This document shows positions 36,701 to 47,050 of a DNA stretch of 64,000 nt, one piece after another. Each line of letters opens with the position of its first letter. Positions within the stretch are counted from its first letter, which is position 1. The translations under genes were made by a program, and so were the position numbers. The notes below the pieces were generated by a model. That model saw nothing but the letters and a program-made list of their open reading frames with translations, was not told the DNA's origin and did not search any database. Location: assembly GCF_047495875.1 (NCBI RefSeq), contig NC_092474.1, forward strand, positions 12,307,655 through 12,371,654, written 5' to 3'. This DNA comes from Pithys albifrons albifrons. Lineage: Eukaryota > Chordata > Aves > Passeriformes > Thamnophilidae.

Positions 36701-38383
36701 CATTTAGCATAAAGTGGGAGAGAGTGGGGCAAATTCAGGTGTGATGCTCACAAAGAACTCCTCGAGGAATGTTTGTTGTAGATTTACAGTTCCTGGGAAA
36801 AAGACAAGAGCTCCTGGCTGGTGACCCCAGTAGCACTCACATCAGTGGGAAATCTATGGGATCTTTAAGAAAGGGAGTTAGGAGTAAAGAGAAGGAGCTA
36901 AAGGGACTCAGCCATGGCTGGAGAGGCTGAAATTCTTCGAAACAGCTGTTTCTCTTCTGCTGTGAGAGCAGGATCGTTGCCAGCTCAAGTACCCCCCATG
37001 TGCTGGCAGTGTCCAAAGGCACTGCTGGCAGGCTCCTGCCCCAGGGCTCTGCTTTTACCCTTACCTCAGCACATACTGGGGTGGGGCAGGCAGCTTTTCC
37101 TCATCCTGCTGAACCATTAGTGAGTAGGGCTTCTGTATTATTCTTAAAGAAAATTATGTTTTTACTTGAGTGCAGTTGATCTCTGCGGTGCTTTTTGGAG
37201 CAACATTCCCAACTCCACTTGGTTTTTAGAAAAATTGTGACCAGTTATCCCATCTACCCCCCATTCCCACCTTATTTATCTCCTCTCCTCCTCACAGGAT
37301 TCTCTTCTAGCTGTTTCTCTTTTCTGGTTCATGCTCAGCTGCTGTAAATAAAGCTCTCCTTGTGTTCTGTTCCCTCTCCACACACTCAGGTGCCCACCAA
37401 AGGTAGTTCTCTTTTTAGGCTGGTCACCCATCACCACACGGCCCTTGGGACAACAGCAGCCCTGGGACTGCCATTTCCCTTCCTTTGGGACAGGAGAGTC
37501 CTTGTTTTCCCCCAGGTTCATGCCTAGGGCAGAAATTTTTAATTTTTATCCATTAGTACCCCCCTACTATTTTTCTAAGGAACCTACAGGTCTATGTGCA
37601 ACCTATTTCCATCTGCTGACAAAATCCACACTCTTCTTAGTCACTGCTCATGAACCACTTCACAGTTACCCATGGGTCCCCTCAGCCTGCTGGTAGAAAA
37701 ACCTGATGACATTTTCCAGTGGAAATAGAAGCCTTTTGTCAGCCCAGCTACTGGGTCAGATCCTGATGGGGACCTGCCACAGACTCTGGAGGGACAGATG
37801 GGGACAGTTCACCTTCTGGAACATCACCCCATGCCCACGACGTTTTGGGAACTCAAGCAAATACATCTGAAGGTAGTTTGGGGTGACTTGTCCTCCCACT
37901 CTGTCTGCTGGAGAGAGATTTGAATGTCTTGGTAGGAGGAGGGATGAGAAGGGGAGAGAGGGAGACAAACAGGCACTGGGTTTGTGGTGAGCAGTGGGGA
38001 GGGGGAACTTGGCAGCTCTTCACAGCAGAGCAGGAAGTCTTAATAGTTGGAGCCAGTTGAGTAACCCCAGTGGTGACCTTCCATTGTAGGCACCAGTCAT
38101 CTCACACAGGGGAAAACCAGAGGCAGAAACAGAAGCTGAGAGAAAATGGCACAACCAATCCCCACAACAGGGATGAAGGGACACCCAGGAACACGGGAGG
38201 AGAACTGGGAGGGGACAGCAGACTGGCTGCTCTGATGCATGTCACAGATTCCATGGCTGTTCTTAGAGGTTATATTTCTATTTAAGCACCAAAATAAGTG
38301 GTTGGGTTTTCTCAAGAACTTGGCATGTTGGGAAAATGTGGCTTTGAGTGTCCCCAGGGTGATATGTAAATCAGGGGGTAGGT

Positions 38384-38400
38384 GTGCTGTGCTGTGCTGT
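38384..38400. repeat. (GTGCT)3 short tandem repeat
   Basis: Three units of GTGCT are followed by GT. It is a minor simple repeat. Confidence 0.8.
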
Positions 38401-41094
38401 CTCAGGCCTGAATAATTCCCACTGGTGACAGAGCACTGCAGTTTCCTGACTCACATGGCCAGAGCGTGGGAGGGGAGGACACAGAAATGGTGCAGAGCCA
38501 CATGTCACAGCTGGGAAGAGAGGAGACGCTCCGTGACACGAGAGTTGGGAAACACTGAATTATCCCACAGTTTAGCTAAAGCCCCAGGGAGCTGCTGGGT
38601 GAGAAGTTCCCTAAGAACTCAAGTTCTTATAGATCTCATCCTCCCCTGACATCCCAGGCAACCACAGGACAGGGATGTTCTACTTCACCATGGCCATGAA
38701 TGAGGCAATCTCTGTGTAGACACTTCCTGTGTTCTTTTTGTTGCTAGAACTGAGAACTCAAAATACAATTTTAAATCTCTCTTGTACCCCCTTTGTCCTG
38801 TGCACAAATTAATATTTCTTGTTTAATTTATACCTTAGCAGAGCTTAGGAAATAATTGCCTTTCATCACAGAAACTTCCTTTATGAAGGAAAAAAGCAAC
38901 CACTTAAGAACACAACAACTTCTACAGAGGAAAGATACACACAAGTGCTGGTGATGGCCATGGAGGTTCTGAGACCATCTGTGCAAGCACACCTGAGAAG
39001 GAAGGACAGCCCAAAGCTCATCTGGTGAATCTCAGTGCCCCCAGCAGTGCCCACCTTGCAGCAGGGTCAGCAGAGCAGAACGTGCCTCCACGCACACTAC
39101 AGAGCCTGGGAAAGAGAGGGAGAGCGTGGGCAGCACAGGGTTTATGGGTAGGAATTCCAAGTTTAGGACAACACTGGGAGTCAGCTGAAAATCATTAAGT
39201 TTGGTCACTTGAGTGCTTTTGAAATCCATGCCCCAGCCACGAGTCTGAGGCAGCCCTGCTGCAGGATGAGTCATGTGGTGAACAAGCCAGGACCATAAAC
39301 AGATGGACCCACACACCAGAACCAGCTGAGGAAGGTGTAAAACCAAGCAAAATCCTAATTGAGAACACCCTTAGACATGTCACAAGTGACACTGGTGCCG
39401 TTACAATGCACATCATTTCTCCTTCCACCATAGCCAGGATGGTAAAACATGTCCCCTCCAAAGTCAACAAAGGCTCTTTGGGATGATGCCCAAGAATCCT
39501 TGTGCTGGGCTGGCTCCAGCAAAGCGAGGCAGGAAGGGCCAGATCACAGCCAAGGGTTGTGCTGCCACAAGAGTGGGTGAGTGTGGAGTCAGCCTGGGCA
39601 AGCTGAGGGACTGGCACTGATTCTTCCCTGCCAGCACAGCCCTCTGAGACCCGCTGGACTTCCTCTGCCTGTAGTACTGGGTGGAAATAAGAGGAGGGAG
39701 AAGAGAATGAGGAGGAAATCACACCCCATAATTTTAAGCCTCTAAAAGGCAGAGGTTCAGTCCAAACTAATTGTTTAAGTTCACTTTATATTCATTGAGA
39801 AAGAAATTCCTTGCCAGAATGAAATTTCTCTCGTCTTAAATTAGGTGGGGTACGTGTTCTTCTGTTAACTAGAATGGAAAACTAGACCATTAATGTGGAC
39901 TGGATACTTTGGTTAAGAAGACTAAAATTAGGTGACTTGAATCTTAGCCTGAATGTCCTATCCAGGTGAGTGTGACAGAGCCATGAGTCCAGATTTGCTC
40001 CCTTATGCCCTGACACACCACCTGCTGTTTTCACCACTACTGATCATCACCCAACCCCTTGAGAAATCAAGGCAACTCCTGTCACAAGGATGCCAGAAAG
40101 TGGCAAATTTTAACTTCCGAGAACTTGGGGAACCACAGGGATGAGAGGTGGTTTGCATCACAGTTAGTTCAAATATCTCATGCCATTTGCATGGACAATT
40201 TTTCTTTAAACTGCCTATTTGTCCTGTTTCTAAGCTGGGTGGATTAGTGGGCCCTGGCCTTTCTCCCAGATCAGCTGAGCTTACTTCCAGCTTCCTCTCA
40301 TGATGGGCACAAAAGCTGGAGCCCAGGGAGCCTTTCTCCCCTTCACCTTCCCTTGCTCTCTGCTCCCCCAGCACACCCAGCCCCGCGTCGAGCCAAGCTC
40401 AGCCATTCTGCGCTGGAAAACGAAGGCAGCTGCCAACACACAGGGCTGCCTTCAGTCCCTGAGTGCACAGGAGGTGCAAGTCACCTCCTCTGTGCCAGGT
40501 TACACCAACTCTGCCATCCCTGCCATCCCTGGCCTCGCTCAACAGCTCCAAGCAAACTGCACACACTTGCACTGATACAATTAGCTGCCTCAGCCCTGGA
40601 AAAGCCGTGTAAACCCATTGGATCCTGCCTCTTCCAAATCCTCACAGCTTCTGTCTTTTCCTCCTTCCTTCCTTCCTTTGTATTTCTGTAATTATTTCTC
40701 CCCCTGCTTTTTTTCCCCTCTCCCTCCCATTAACAGGGGAAAAACACAAGAGAGAAAACGCAGGCAGCCAAAAGCTCATTAACATCCTTGACCTTTCTGA
40801 AGAAAATTAATTCCAAATTCTCACATACCGGCTGTGTTGCTTGGTTTTGTCAGAACGGTGGCATCATTAGAGAGGAGACGAGATGGCTCAAGGGGACGGG
40901 GTGTCTGCCACCTCGATGGAACTTGCACCGAGTTACTGAGTGCTGGCACAAATAAAGCAATGACATGGGCCATTCTGTCAGCTTTTCACATGAAATTAAT
41001 CTTCGTTTCGTTGGCTGTGTAAATTTTTATCACCATGGAGTGGGGGGTGATGAATATCCCAAAGCATCCTGACAGCTATGGCCTGAAAACTCGA

Positions 41095-41235
41095 GATTGT
41101 CTCAGCATCTCGGCGGCAGCGGCGCTGGAGCGGCGCCCCTTGCCCGTGTGTGTGCACACGCGGGTGTGTGCGGGCGGGTGTGCTCCTGGGAGCCCCTCAC
41201 TGACACTCTCCTCTAACTCCAGCGTGCTGCGGCCT
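41095..41235. promoter_or_regulatory. CpG-rich cluster with GT/CG alternation
   Basis: About 14 CpGs fall within 140 bases (CTCGGCGGCAGCGGCGCTGG and the following GTGTGCACACGCGGGTGTGT). Just upstream the DNA is AT-rich and CpG-poor. Alternating GT/CG steps at 41146-41172 could favour Z-DNA. It may be a small CpG island, promoter or enhancer. No exon can be assigned, although an open plus-strand frame (41035-41445) crosses it. Confidence 0.45.
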
Positions 41236-41783
41236 GGGAAATGCTTGAGGTTTGGATTTCCTGGCTTGAGGGCAATGGCAAACAAATTACTGCTTCTCTT
41301 TCGCTGCCCGAGCCCCATTCCAAGAGCAGGGTTGGATCCCGACATGCTCTGCTGGTGCTGGCAGGAATTCCTGACTGAGCAGCAAAAAAAGAGCAGCTCT
41401 GCTTGCTCCTGTGACTCTGGAGCTTGTTGTTGCTGTTGTTTTTGAGGTGTATGTCACATTGCAGTCCAGGTAGGGACGTGACATTGTTTGCTGCTAGCAA
41501 GGATGTGAGAATAACACACAGCACATGCACCTTCGTGCCCCAGACAGCTCCGACACAAACACACCATGTTCATCAGCAGCTGCACCACCACAAAGCTGTG
41601 ACCAGGCTCTGCTCTCCCACATATTCACCCCTGCCAACAGCAGGACAACCCATCCTGCACCAGATCCACACACAAACAGCAACCTGGGAACATGCAGGGT
41701 CACAGTTTACTCTGTGCTCTGTGTCTGAGACAGATGAGAGATTTAACCCTTGAGCCCTATAGAGAAGCAGCACAAATAACAGG

Positions 41784-41855
41784 GAACCACAGAGTGGTTT
41801 GGGTTAAAGTTCATCTCATTCCAGCCCCACTGCCATGGGCACCTTCCACTAGAGA
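41784..41855 (-). mobile_element. CR1 3' tail remnant
   Basis: The plus strand reads GAACCACAGAGTGGTTTGGG, then a shortened TTAAAGTTCATCTCATTCCA and CCCCACTGCCATGGGCACCT. This is the reverse complement of a CR1 3' end with small deletions. Beyond about 41855 the similarity is lost. Confidence 0.82.
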
Positions 41856-42860
41856 AGAATTTTATCTAGAAACCTGTCTCCCAAGCAGTCTGGCTGCTCC
41901 TGGCCAGACCCACATCCACAGGGACTGGCTGAGCAGTGACCAGTCCTCTGGCCATCATCACACACATGGCACTTGGCACCACTCGCTAGTCAAGGGCATC
42001 GACTGCTCTTTTCAGAGCAATAGAGAGCTCAGCCAAACCCAGTCAACCCCCTGCACTCAAACTGTCACTCAGAGGCAACATGCTCATGCAATTGTGTTGC
42101 TTATACTTTTGGCTTCAGCAGGAAAATCTGGATTTGGCCCCTGAATGTAAGGCATGTGTCGCTTCCTGAATTAGCCAGTGCTCCTTCTGTCCTAAAATGC
42201 ACCCGTGTGACAGTTTGGAGGAACTGGGCAATGACAGAGGCACATCCTGATGTAGGTGAACACAGTGTGCAACCCAGGCCATGAACATGGATGGCATTGC
42301 CAGCCTGGAGAAGGTAATAGGTAGGTAGAAGCCTCCAGACAGTCTGAGATTCTGCACCAAATTAACTAGTCCAAGACTCAAACCCTGTGATTTAAGCAGT
42401 TATGGTTGTGACATACAGTGTGGCCAATGGCCACTGGAAAATGAGGATTTCAAATGGCTCAATTCCTCCAAATACAGGAAAGGCAAAATGTTCAGTGGGT
42501 CTCCAAAGCAAAAAAAAAAAAAGAAAAGGAGAAAAAGGGTCACAGCATAGAAATACAAGACATGAAGGTGATCTGGTGGGTCACCTGGTCCATCCTGTTC
42601 TCCCAAAGATGGATCAACTACTGTGATTTCCTGAAGAAGGTCATGGAACTGCTTGGGGTCTCAGATCCACTAAATCCGAGTCCAGACTGGTAAGAGGCAA
42701 AGCTCAGTGTTTGGGATTTGTATTTCTTACTTTGTTATCACTCCAGCTCGAGCCAAGAGCACTTGAACACACAACTGAGATGCACCTGGCAGCACTCAAA
42801 GCTCACAGCACACCCACCCATGCCAACAGATCCACGGACACGAGTTGTTAGACCCCATCT
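41856..42860. other. Single-copy non-coding stretch
   Basis: No gene is recognised. An A12 run with a purine-rich continuation lies at 42509-42537. The following 150 bases are faintly reminiscent of a very old inverted CR1 tail, but not enough to call. Confidence 0.5.
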
Positions 42861-43310
42861 GGTCTGTACCCAGCTGTGTGCTCCCAAGTACAAGGAAGAT
42901 GCTGGTAAACCTGAACAAATCCAACAGGGAGCCACCAAGAAGATGGTCAGGGCCTGGATCAGTGGAGATAAGCTGAGGGAAGGGAGTTTGTCCACCCTGT
43001 TCAAGTTTTAGAGGCAGTTAATTGCAGGCTTATGATATGTCATGTATAGGGAGACAGACCCAGACTCTCTGCTCAGGTGTGTGGCAGGGGGTAAAAGACA
43101 AATCAAAAGAAAGGACAGTGAAGGAGTGATGCTTCTGCCTGGATATAAGGAATAAAAAACCCCTAAACCATCACATCTCTGACTCAGGAGGTTTTAAACC
43201 CCTAACTGGACACAGCCCTGAGCAACCTTACCAAACTCAGGGTGAGCCTGCTTGGACCAGTGGTTGGACTAAACCTCAAGAGGTCCCTTCAGGCTCCATT
43301 TACTCATCTC
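42861..43310 (+). mobile_element. Diverged CR1 LINE 3' fragment
   Basis: This is an old sense-strand CR1. Recognisable blocks in order are CTGTGTGCTCCCAAGTACAA, GGAGCCACCAAGAAGATGGT, GAGACAGACCCAGACTCTCT, a GGATATAAGGAATAAAAAAC block, TGGTTGGACTAAACCTCAAG and AGGTCCCTTCAGGCTCCATT. These span the ORF2 C-terminus and the 3' UTR. Frames are broken by indels, and the block 43015-43050 looks rearranged. Higher divergence than the copies at 50901 and 56008 suggests an earlier insertion. Confidence 0.85.
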
Positions 43311-45056
43311 TCCCTCCAAATTCTGCAACACCTTTGCAGGCTGTGTAACTGTACCTGTATCTGTGCATGCAGGAGAGGGCTGCAAATGCTCTGGGGCACT
43401 GATGCACCTGCCCAAAGAGCAGGCTGGACTTTGCAGGAAGCGCCAAGCACGTGTGCTCCGAGAATTTCTGCCTCTACACACTCACACAAGTCCAACCACG
43501 GGAAGGTATTTGTGCATCTGTAAGCAAGTGTTTGTGTCTGTACTCACACATCAGTGTAACTGCTGCATGAGGGAATGTGTGTCTGTGCACACACGTGAGC
43601 TCAGGAGAGGGAGAGTGTTTCCAGCTGCGTGGAGTCCACAGAGGAGATCTCCAAGGAAAGCTGCACTAACAAGAGCATCCTTCTCCCTCTTGCCAGCCCT
43701 TTGTGGCTTGTTGAAGTAATCTACTTTCTGAGGGGGGAAGTCTTATATCTTGAGACAAACCACATACCTCCAGGGTGTGCATCCAGCCTGGAAGAGAGTG
43801 GAAGTGAGACAAGAGAACAGTCCAAGTCTCTCTGAGGTGTCACTGTGCGCACACGGAACGCAATGACTCGGCCCCATCGGAAGCGATGGGGTGAGAAGAG
43901 AGAGCCAGCTCCTTGAGAAGGCTTCAGAAATAGAAATAGGACAATCCAAGCACACTTCCACTTGAAGTCATTCCCCCCCATGTACATTCCCAAAGCAGCA
44001 AGGATCCTCTGATATGGTTGTAGTTGGAAAAGGTGTTTGAACCCACACGCACAGAGAAACAGAAGGTGCAGGAATGAAGTCTGGTGTCAGAACACACATG
44101 GGAAATACCATCTGGCATCAAGTGCTCTTCACCAAAATATTCACCAAAAGAGTTTCTGGGTAATCTCTGCTGCTTTAAAACCTCCCTGCTAATCTAGGCA
44201 GGAGCAGAGAAGCAGCACTCCCACATTTCAGAGAGCTGAATCACTGGGTAACCTGGGGGACCTTGGTCATGCTGAAGTGAAGGGGAATTGAAACAAATTG
44301 TCAAGGAGCACCAAGGCACAGTGTGGGAGGACAGAGAGGCACAGGGGATCACAGTGTCTTCAACAGCAAGTGGCCTGATTACAGCCTGCAACATGAGAGG
44401 GGGAAAATCCCATCCAAACCCTCCTGCTCCAGACACCCTGTTTGTTAGAGGAATTTGAACTTCAGCTCTGCCTTGATTTGGGCTGCTCCCGACCAAGGAG
44501 CTTTGCCAGGTGCTGTGGGAGCACAGCTGGAGCTCTGCACTGCTGCAGTTCACCTGCTGGGTTATGGCCAGGAGCTCTGGGAGCTCCATACCCAGCTCCT
44601 TCCAGCCCATAGGGTGAGTGAGGGGGAATTTGTAAGTAGGTGATCAGAATAAATGATTCACCAGGGCACTAAAAGATCAAGGTAGTTGTTTCTAAAGGAT
44701 CTCAGAGCATCTGAAGCCTGAAGTGATTTCAGGTTTACCCCCAGGCTATCAACCTTGCTCCAGCTTCATGGAATAAATAATTGTTCCACTCCTCATTAGC
44801 CAAAAAGTATTAAATCTGTTCCAAAAGCTCCTTGCACACTCTCCCAAGAAAACAGGCATGTGGCAAGTATCTGCTTCTCAAGAATACAGAGCCATAAGAA
44901 GTATAAAATTTCTAATTCATATTCTAAATGAGATTCCTTCTGCAGTTCCAGTAGTATGAAAAGAATAAGAGAGACTTTGAAAAATGCTTTTTCAATAGCA
45001 ACTCCAAGTCTCACTCCAGGTTTCACTGTAATTCTGTAGGTCATACAGTCTGATTC
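43311..45056. other. Single-copy non-coding stretch
   Basis: No exon, RNA gene or repeat is recognised in these 1.7 kb. Several GTGTGTCTGTG-like short runs lie around 43530-43600. The open frames (up to 138 codons, minus, 44194-44610) have no recognisable motif. Confidence 0.55.
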
Positions 45057-45452
45057 ATGGAGGAGCAGCTGAGGGAGTTGAGGGGGGGGCTCAGCCTGGA
45101 GAAAAGGAGGCTCAGGGGGGACCTTCTGGCTCTGCAATCCCTGCCAGGAGGGGGGAGCTGGGGGTGGTCGAGCTCTGCTCCAGGGCACAGGGGCAGGAGG
45201 AGAGGAAATGGCCTGAAGTTGTGCCAAAGAAAGTTTAGTTGGATATCAGGGAAAATTTCTTCCCTAAAAGGGTGCTCAGACAGTGGCACGGGATACCCAG
45301 GGAAGTTGTGGAGTCCCCATCCTGAAAGTGCTCAAAACCCCGGTGGATGTGGCACTTGGGAAAATGGGTTAGTGGTGGCCTTGGCAGTGCTGGGGGATGG
45401 TTGGACTTGATGATCTCAGAGGGCTTTTCCAGCCTAAACAATTCTCTGACTG
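45057..45452 (+). mobile_element. CR1 LINE 3' fragment, frame-broken ORF2 end
   Basis: This sense-strand CR1 opens in the ORF2 C-terminus (translated SLEKRRLRGDL, the conserved CR1 block) and continues with GGAAATGGCCTGAAGTTGTG, TTGGATATCAGGGAAAATTT, GGTGCTCAGACAGTGGCACG, GGATGTGGCACTTGGG and GGACTTGATGATCTCAGAGG, ending AACAATTCTCTGACTG. A frameshift separates the SLEKRRLRGDL part from the GNGLKLCQRKF part, so no protein could be made. A cluster of G6-G8 runs (45085-45170) is an expansion relative to typical copies and could form a G-quadruplex. Confidence 0.95.
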
Positions 45453-46732
45453 AACTCATGGCTCTTCCTTTGGTAGCACAGTTGTGACACCAAAACCATT
45501 CATGAACCTAAAGAACATGAACCTTTGGACTATGGGAGCACAACCAGGACTGTGCCACCATATTAACATCAGTAGGAACTGCTTCACCCTTAGCCTCTGT
45601 GAGCAGTTCCCAATGCCATAAGAAGACCCACCAAGCTGGAAATGTGATGCTCTTGAAAGTGTTGTGAGCAAAGGGGAACAAACTCAGCACAGCAGGATTT
45701 TAAATGCCTCTTGGAAAATGTAAGCCATGTACTCTTGGGGTGGAAATGGCTGTTTCTGATTGCAAAAGGGCTGGGCCTCACTCATAAAACCCATGTGGGC
45801 AGTCACTAGAGGGGGCCAGAAAGCCACCTTGTAGTAAGAGGGGCTGGAAAGTCAATGTTAAGGACAAGGACTTGACTTTCACTCTCTGAGTAGTCCACTG
45901 AGATGAGTAAGACAGGCTCCAGTGCCTCTGCTTACAACTGGTGCCATTTACTCCAAGGATAGTTCCCCTGAAATGAATGGACATCTTCAAGAAAAAGAGC
46001 ATTAGTCCCGTGAGTAAACGTGACACAATTTGGTCTTTAAATAGCACTACCCTTTTGATGACCTTCCACAACCATAAAATTAAGTCTAGAAAGACCTCCA
46101 GGGTAAAATCAAACCCAATTTGTCAAAATGTGTCAGAAAGAACACAGTATGTAGCCAACCAAAGTTGGACTCCTGTCTCCTCCACACAGGAAAAAATTGG
46201 AGGTCATGGAGGAAACACTAGAATGACAGAAGCCAAGCAAAGTCCATGGCAATGTGACATTAATGCCATGCAGGACATCTCATTGCTCCGTTGGTCTTTA
46301 AGAAATGTATTGGTTTTGTGTCATCAGCATTGAAAAGCTTCAGCCTGGCTCAGGGTCTTGGCAAGGCCAGAGACACACCCAGGGCACAGCAGCTCAAAGA
46401 CTTGATAGGCCAAGCTCACCAAAGGTGGGGGGGTTTGCAAGAGCACCGTTGAGGAGTGACCATGCCAGGAAAGAGATGGGCTTTCAGAAAGCCACATTAG
46501 TGCTGATGGGAAGCTGCCATGCAGATGCACTGCAGGATACTGCCAGGATCCAATTACAGTGAGAGCATCTCTCTGCTAACTCCACTAGGCACCACATCAG
46601 CAGCTCTGACAGTGCCTTCTCCTGCCCCCACTCCGTGGCTCAGCATTAAACTCCTGCTTTTTCATTGCTGAATGCCCAGCCATGGGCTCTGCTGAAGAAG
46701 GGTGACTCTTTAAACCAGGTCTCTTGGCAAGA
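45453..46732. other. Single-copy non-coding stretch
   Basis: I see no gene or repeat between the CR1 at 45452 and the SINE fragment at 46733. There is a short G7 run near 46428. Confidence 0.55.
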
Positions 46733-46823
46733 TCACAGAGAATCACTGAATATTCTGAGTGGGAAGGGACCCACAAGGATCATCAGGTCCAACTTTGAAG
46801 GGAATGGCCCATATAGGGATCAA
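46733..46823 (-). mobile_element. TguSINE1-like fragment (tail plus linker)
   Basis: On the plus strand this reads AATCACTGAATATTCTGAGT, GGGACCCACAAGGATCATCA, then GGAATGGCCCATATAGGGAT, where the last block corresponds to the linker and the 3' edge of the tRNA-derived head (compare AATGGCCCAACATAGAGGAT at 15282-15301). The remaining tRNA head, including both promoter boxes, is missing, so this copy is 5'-truncated. Because the tail is shared with some CR1 subfamilies, the GGCCCATA...GGGAT linker is what identifies it as the SINE. Confidence 0.75.
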
Positions 46824-46882
46824 AAAAACAAACTAGCAATTTCTTCAGATAACTTTCTGTTCTGACCTGCAGCATGGACTCC

Positions 46883-47050
46883 AAAACATCCTGAACTGGA
46901 AGGGATCCACAAGGGTCATCCAGTCCAGTCACTGCTGCATAGACATCCCAGTGATCCCACCATATCCTCAGCAGTGTTGCCCAAATGTTCCTTATACTCT
47001 GCCAGCCTTGGGGCTGTAATAGGTGACCCCAAAGCCCCTCAGTGATCTCT
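46883..47050 (-). mobile_element. CR1 3' fragment
   Basis: The plus strand reads CATCCTGAACTGGAAGGGAT, CCACAAGGGTCATCCAGTCC, GACATCCCAGTGATCCCACC, TTGCCCAAATGTTCCTTATA and CTGCCAGCCTTGGGGCTGTA. This is the reverse complement of a CR1 3' UTR with the same tail type as the SINE 60 bases to its left. The 8-mer end is missing. Confidence 0.85.

Larger units (their letters stand above)
33765..41783. other. 8 kb of single-copy non-coding sequence
   Basis: No CR1, SINE or gene is recognised. A (GTGCT)n run lies at 38384-38400, a CTTC run at about 40660-40677 and a CpG cluster at 41095-41235. Blocks 35690-36160 and 40740-41095 are repeat-free, AT-rich and keep scattered CpGs, which is compatible with conserved enhancers. 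A 175-codon minus frame (39195-39722) shows no recognisable family. Confidence 0.5.

Noticed and set aside
39195..39722. 175-codon minus-strand frame as a gene
   Set aside because: It has no family motif and low-complexity serine-rich composition at the start, and overlapping frames of similar length lie on the same strand. It looks like a chance frame.
42540..42690. An additional, very old inverted CR1 tail next to the A12 run
   Set aside because: Only scattered resemblance (GTGATCTGGTGGGTCACCTG, GATGGATCAACTA) to CR1 was found, without the required order of several blocks.
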